From NCBI RefSeq assembly GCF_002300555.2, contig NZ_NTHN02000043.1:1-48372 (forward strand): a DNA stretch of 48,372 nucleotides. The letters run 5' to 3'. Below are positions 46,546 to 48,372 of this stretch, piece by piece. Below the pieces are notes generated by a model that was not told the DNA's origin, searched no databases, and saw nothing but the letters and a program-made list of their open reading frames with translations. Every line of letters starts with the position of its first letter. Within the stretch, counting starts at the first letter, position 1. The DNA comes from Alloyangia mangrovi (GTDB lineage Bacteria; Pseudomonadota; Alphaproteobacteria; Rhodobacterales; Rhodobacteraceae). Position numbers and translations under genes: made by a program.

Positions 46546-47818
46546 ATGAGCAAGTCATCTTTCCGTCTGGGCTGCGGCATTGCGCTGGTCGCGCTGCTGC
46601 CTGGTTGCATGCAGGGATATGGCACCACGGGATCCGAACCGGGCACCGCGGCTGTGCCACAGGTCATGCTTCTGCGAGCCGAAGGCCGTGGCACGGTGAT
46701 CGGAACCCTGGCGCAACGACCGGGGGCAATTCTGCCTGGAACGCCCTATGCGGCCATCGCGCGCGCGGTGCTGGAGGGGGGGCAGCTTCCGCACGGCCTC
46801 CGAGCTGCGCCTGGCCTGGCTGCGCGGCGAGGCCGAAGAGTTGGCCTGGCTGCCCGACCTCGGGCCGGAGCTGTCCTTGGCCGCGCTGGCGCGCCTGTCC
46901 GAGAGCGCTCAGGCCGGGCCCGATCGTTTCGACACTCCGCGCAAGCAGGCCGAGCGGGACCTCGCACTGGCCGAGATCGACCATGCCGCGCTGGCACTGG
47001 CCGAAGAGGCAAACGCGCTTGTCTTCGAGGCGATTGATCAGCACCTCGCCGCCGAGGAAGCGCGCGCCCGCGCGGCGCTTCTCGAGGCTGCCTATCGCGA
47101 TTTCGCCTCGCTGGATTGGCCGATTGCGCAGGCGGTCGGGGCTGGCCTCGTGCCCGCGGAGCGCCTGCAGGAGTTGCGCGCTCAGGTGGCGCTGATGCGC
47201 GCGGAGCGGGTCTCCGCGGGGGCGGAGGCGCAGCGCGCCCATTTCGAGCTGGCCGCGATGGGCGACAGTCGGTTGGGCGGGGTCGAAGGCATCGGCACGC
47301 TGCGCGAGCTGGTCTCTCTGCCGCCGCTCTCCGAGCTGCGGGCCGGTGTCCTGCGCGCCGGGGCGGAGGCGCAGGAGCGCCGCGCGCTTCACATGCTGCT
47401 CGACGGGCTCGACTCGCGCCGCTCGCCCGAGGAGCTGGCAGCGCTGGAGGAGGCTTCGGGCTACGACGGCGAGGGCAGCGAGGCGGGGGACTGGGCTCCG
47501 CCCGACGCGGCCCCGCGCTGGTCGCAGGGACCCTCGTCCACCGGCGATTTCGAGATTGGCACGGCGGCTCAGGAGCGCGAGGCACTGCGTGGCGACCTCG
47601 CCGCTGCTGAAAGGGCACGGGGCTGGGCCCTGACACAGGCAGCCCGCGGCAAGCAGATGTTGGGGGCTGGGCAGATGACCGCGGCGCAGCTTCTCGGCCC
47701 GCTTTCGAGCGCGCTGCAGGCACAGGACGAAGAGATCACCCTAAGGTTTGCGCTGGCCCATGCCGAGCTGCGGCTGGCCTACCTGCGCGGCACGTTGGTC
47801 GCGGGCTCGGAGTTGTGA
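46546..47818 (+). CDS. TolC-like outer-membrane lipoprotein, frameshifted
   Basis: A lipobox LLPGC (Cys about residue 21) shows a lipid-anchored protein. The long remainder is Ala/Glu/Leu-rich helix, with ELRLAWLRGEAEELAWLPDLGPELSLAALARL near the N-terminus, which resembles the PxxxL/PDLGPELSL part of TolC-type outer-membrane efflux proteins; it is a weak similarity. The frame breaks at seven G (46776-46782): AVLEGG must join SFRTASELRLAW. Removing one G gives 423 residues. No pump gene is adjacent, so the assignment is provisional. Confidence 0.6.
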
Positions 47819-47830
47819 CCGGGTGGGGGC

Positions 47831-48274
47831 TCAGCCCTCGCTGTCCATCCAGATCGTCACCGGCCCGTCGTTGAGCAGCGCCACCTTCATGTCGGCTCCG
47901 AAACGGCCGGTGGCGGTGGCGATGCCCTGCTCTGCCACGCGCCCCGCGAAATATTCGTAGAGCCGCTCGCCCTCCGCCGGGGCGGCGGCCGTGGAAAAGC
48001 CGGGGCGGTTGCCGCTGCGGGTGTCGGCGGCGAGGGTGAACTGGCTGACCACCAACGCCGCGCCGCCGGTGTCGAGCACCGAGCGGTTCATCCGCCCCTC
48101 GGCGTCGCGGAAAATGCGCAGCTTGGCGATCTTGGCTGCGAGCTTGTCGGCCTGCGCCTCGGTGTCGCCCTGCATGGCGCAGATCAGGATCAGGAGGCCC
48201 GGGCCGATCTCGCCGACCACCGCGCCCTCGACCGTCACGCTGGCTTCCGAGACGCGCTGGATCAGCGCCCTCAT
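47831..48274 (-). CDS. dtd: D-aminoacyl-tRNA deacylase Dtd
   Basis: 147 residues. It hydrolyses D-aminoacyl-tRNA (and glycyl-tRNA-Ala), protecting translation. Family features: [23 protein letters not shown], the GNRPGF motif and the C-terminal [11 protein letters not shown] with the cross-subunit Gly-cisPro partner. The ATG at 48274 follows GGAGG and overlaps the stop of the kinase upstream. The frame reaches upstream to 48301, but this start fits all homologs. Confidence 0.94.
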   Translation of the reverse strand: MRALIQRVSEASVTVEGAVVGEIGPGLLILICAMQGDTEAQADKLAAKIAKLRIFRDAEGRMNRSVLDTGGAALVVSQFTLAADTRSGNRPGFSTAAAPAEGERLYEYFAGRVAEQGIATATGRFGADMKVALLNDGPVTIWMDSEG

Positions 48275-48372
48275 GCGCTGGCCTCCAGCTCGTGTGCCCA
48301 AGGCGGGTTGGCGCCCGCGCGGCTGACGGTCACCGCAGCCGCCTGCGCGCCGAGCGCGACCGCCGGGCGCAG
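48271..48372 (-). CDS. PfkB-family carbohydrate kinase, C-terminal end (partial)
   Basis: Only the last 33 residues are in the window: [33 protein letters not shown]. The [14 protein letters not shown] pattern is the C-terminal helix of PfkB/ribokinase-type fructokinases. Its TGA overlaps the dtd ATG by 4 bases (ATGA), so they are cotranscribed. Which sugar is phosphorylated cannot be said from this fragment. Confidence 0.7.
   Translation of the reverse strand: MRPAVALGAQAAAVTVSRAGANPPWAHELEASA

Noticed and set aside
9689-47818. Programmed frameshifting or phase variation as the primary explanation for all broken genes
   Set aside because: Unrelated housekeeping genes are affected, including yidC, and no slippery-site plus pseudoknot pattern is shared; sequence error is simpler.

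Overview
This 48.4 kb window is high-GC chromosomal DNA that looks like a Rhodobacteraceae (Roseobacter-group) alphaproteobacterium. The signs are an AapJQMP amino-acid transporter, an ATP12-family chaperone gene, an IalB-family protein, a rpmH-rnpA-yidD-ttcA-...-yidC-MOSC-engB-argB cluster and an FnrL-type box before cydAB. The genus cannot be fixed from the sequence alone. I see no phage, integrase, insertion sequence or CRISPR array; this is mostly core genome with a few accessory modules.

Layout. 1-1318: two tandem paralogous small secreted proteins. 1319-6176: a ZntB-like transporter, then a signalling module made of a NarL-type regulator, a divergent exported protein with a molybdopterin-oxidoreductase-like fold but no cysteine in its mature part, and a hybrid kinase with receiver and Hpt domains. 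6180-9121: CueR and CopA copper efflux with a textbook 19-bp-spacer CueR promoter. 9160-13782: unknown protein, rlmN, IalB-like protein, asparaginase, serB. 13961-19674: Do-type protease, rarA, crcB, RluC-type synthase, HAD phosphatase and ATP12 chaperone. 19871-24591: aapJQMP. 24938-33418 (minus strand): the rpmH to sixA cluster, covering ribosomal protein L34, RNase P protein, membrane insertion, tRNA thiolation, a GGDEF/EAL protein, a GTPase and arginine synthesis. 33769-37349: TVP38-type membrane protein, FAD disulfide oxidoreductase and a sensor kinase. 37416: tRNA-Arg(ACG). 37573-38926: CbiX-like and DUF4202 proteins. 39178-45618: cydDC and cydABX, the complete cytochrome bd assembly and structural set. 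45760-48372: Nudix hydrolase, a lipoprotein, dtd and the end of a PfkB-family kinase.

The strongest whole-window pattern is that eight genes (rlmN, degP-like, yidC, EAL, TVP38, sensor kinase, cydD, lipoprotein) are each split by a small indel. Most lie in G or C runs that are one base too long for the frame, usually 7 where 6 is needed. Because yidC is normally essential and all eight proteins are otherwise intact, assembly or sequencing error is the first explanation; a mononucleotide-tract mutator state is the second. The most biologically suggestive module is 2348-6176: a multistep phosphorelay paired with a degenerate, probably non-catalytic, oxidoreductase-fold protein that could act as its periplasmic sensor.
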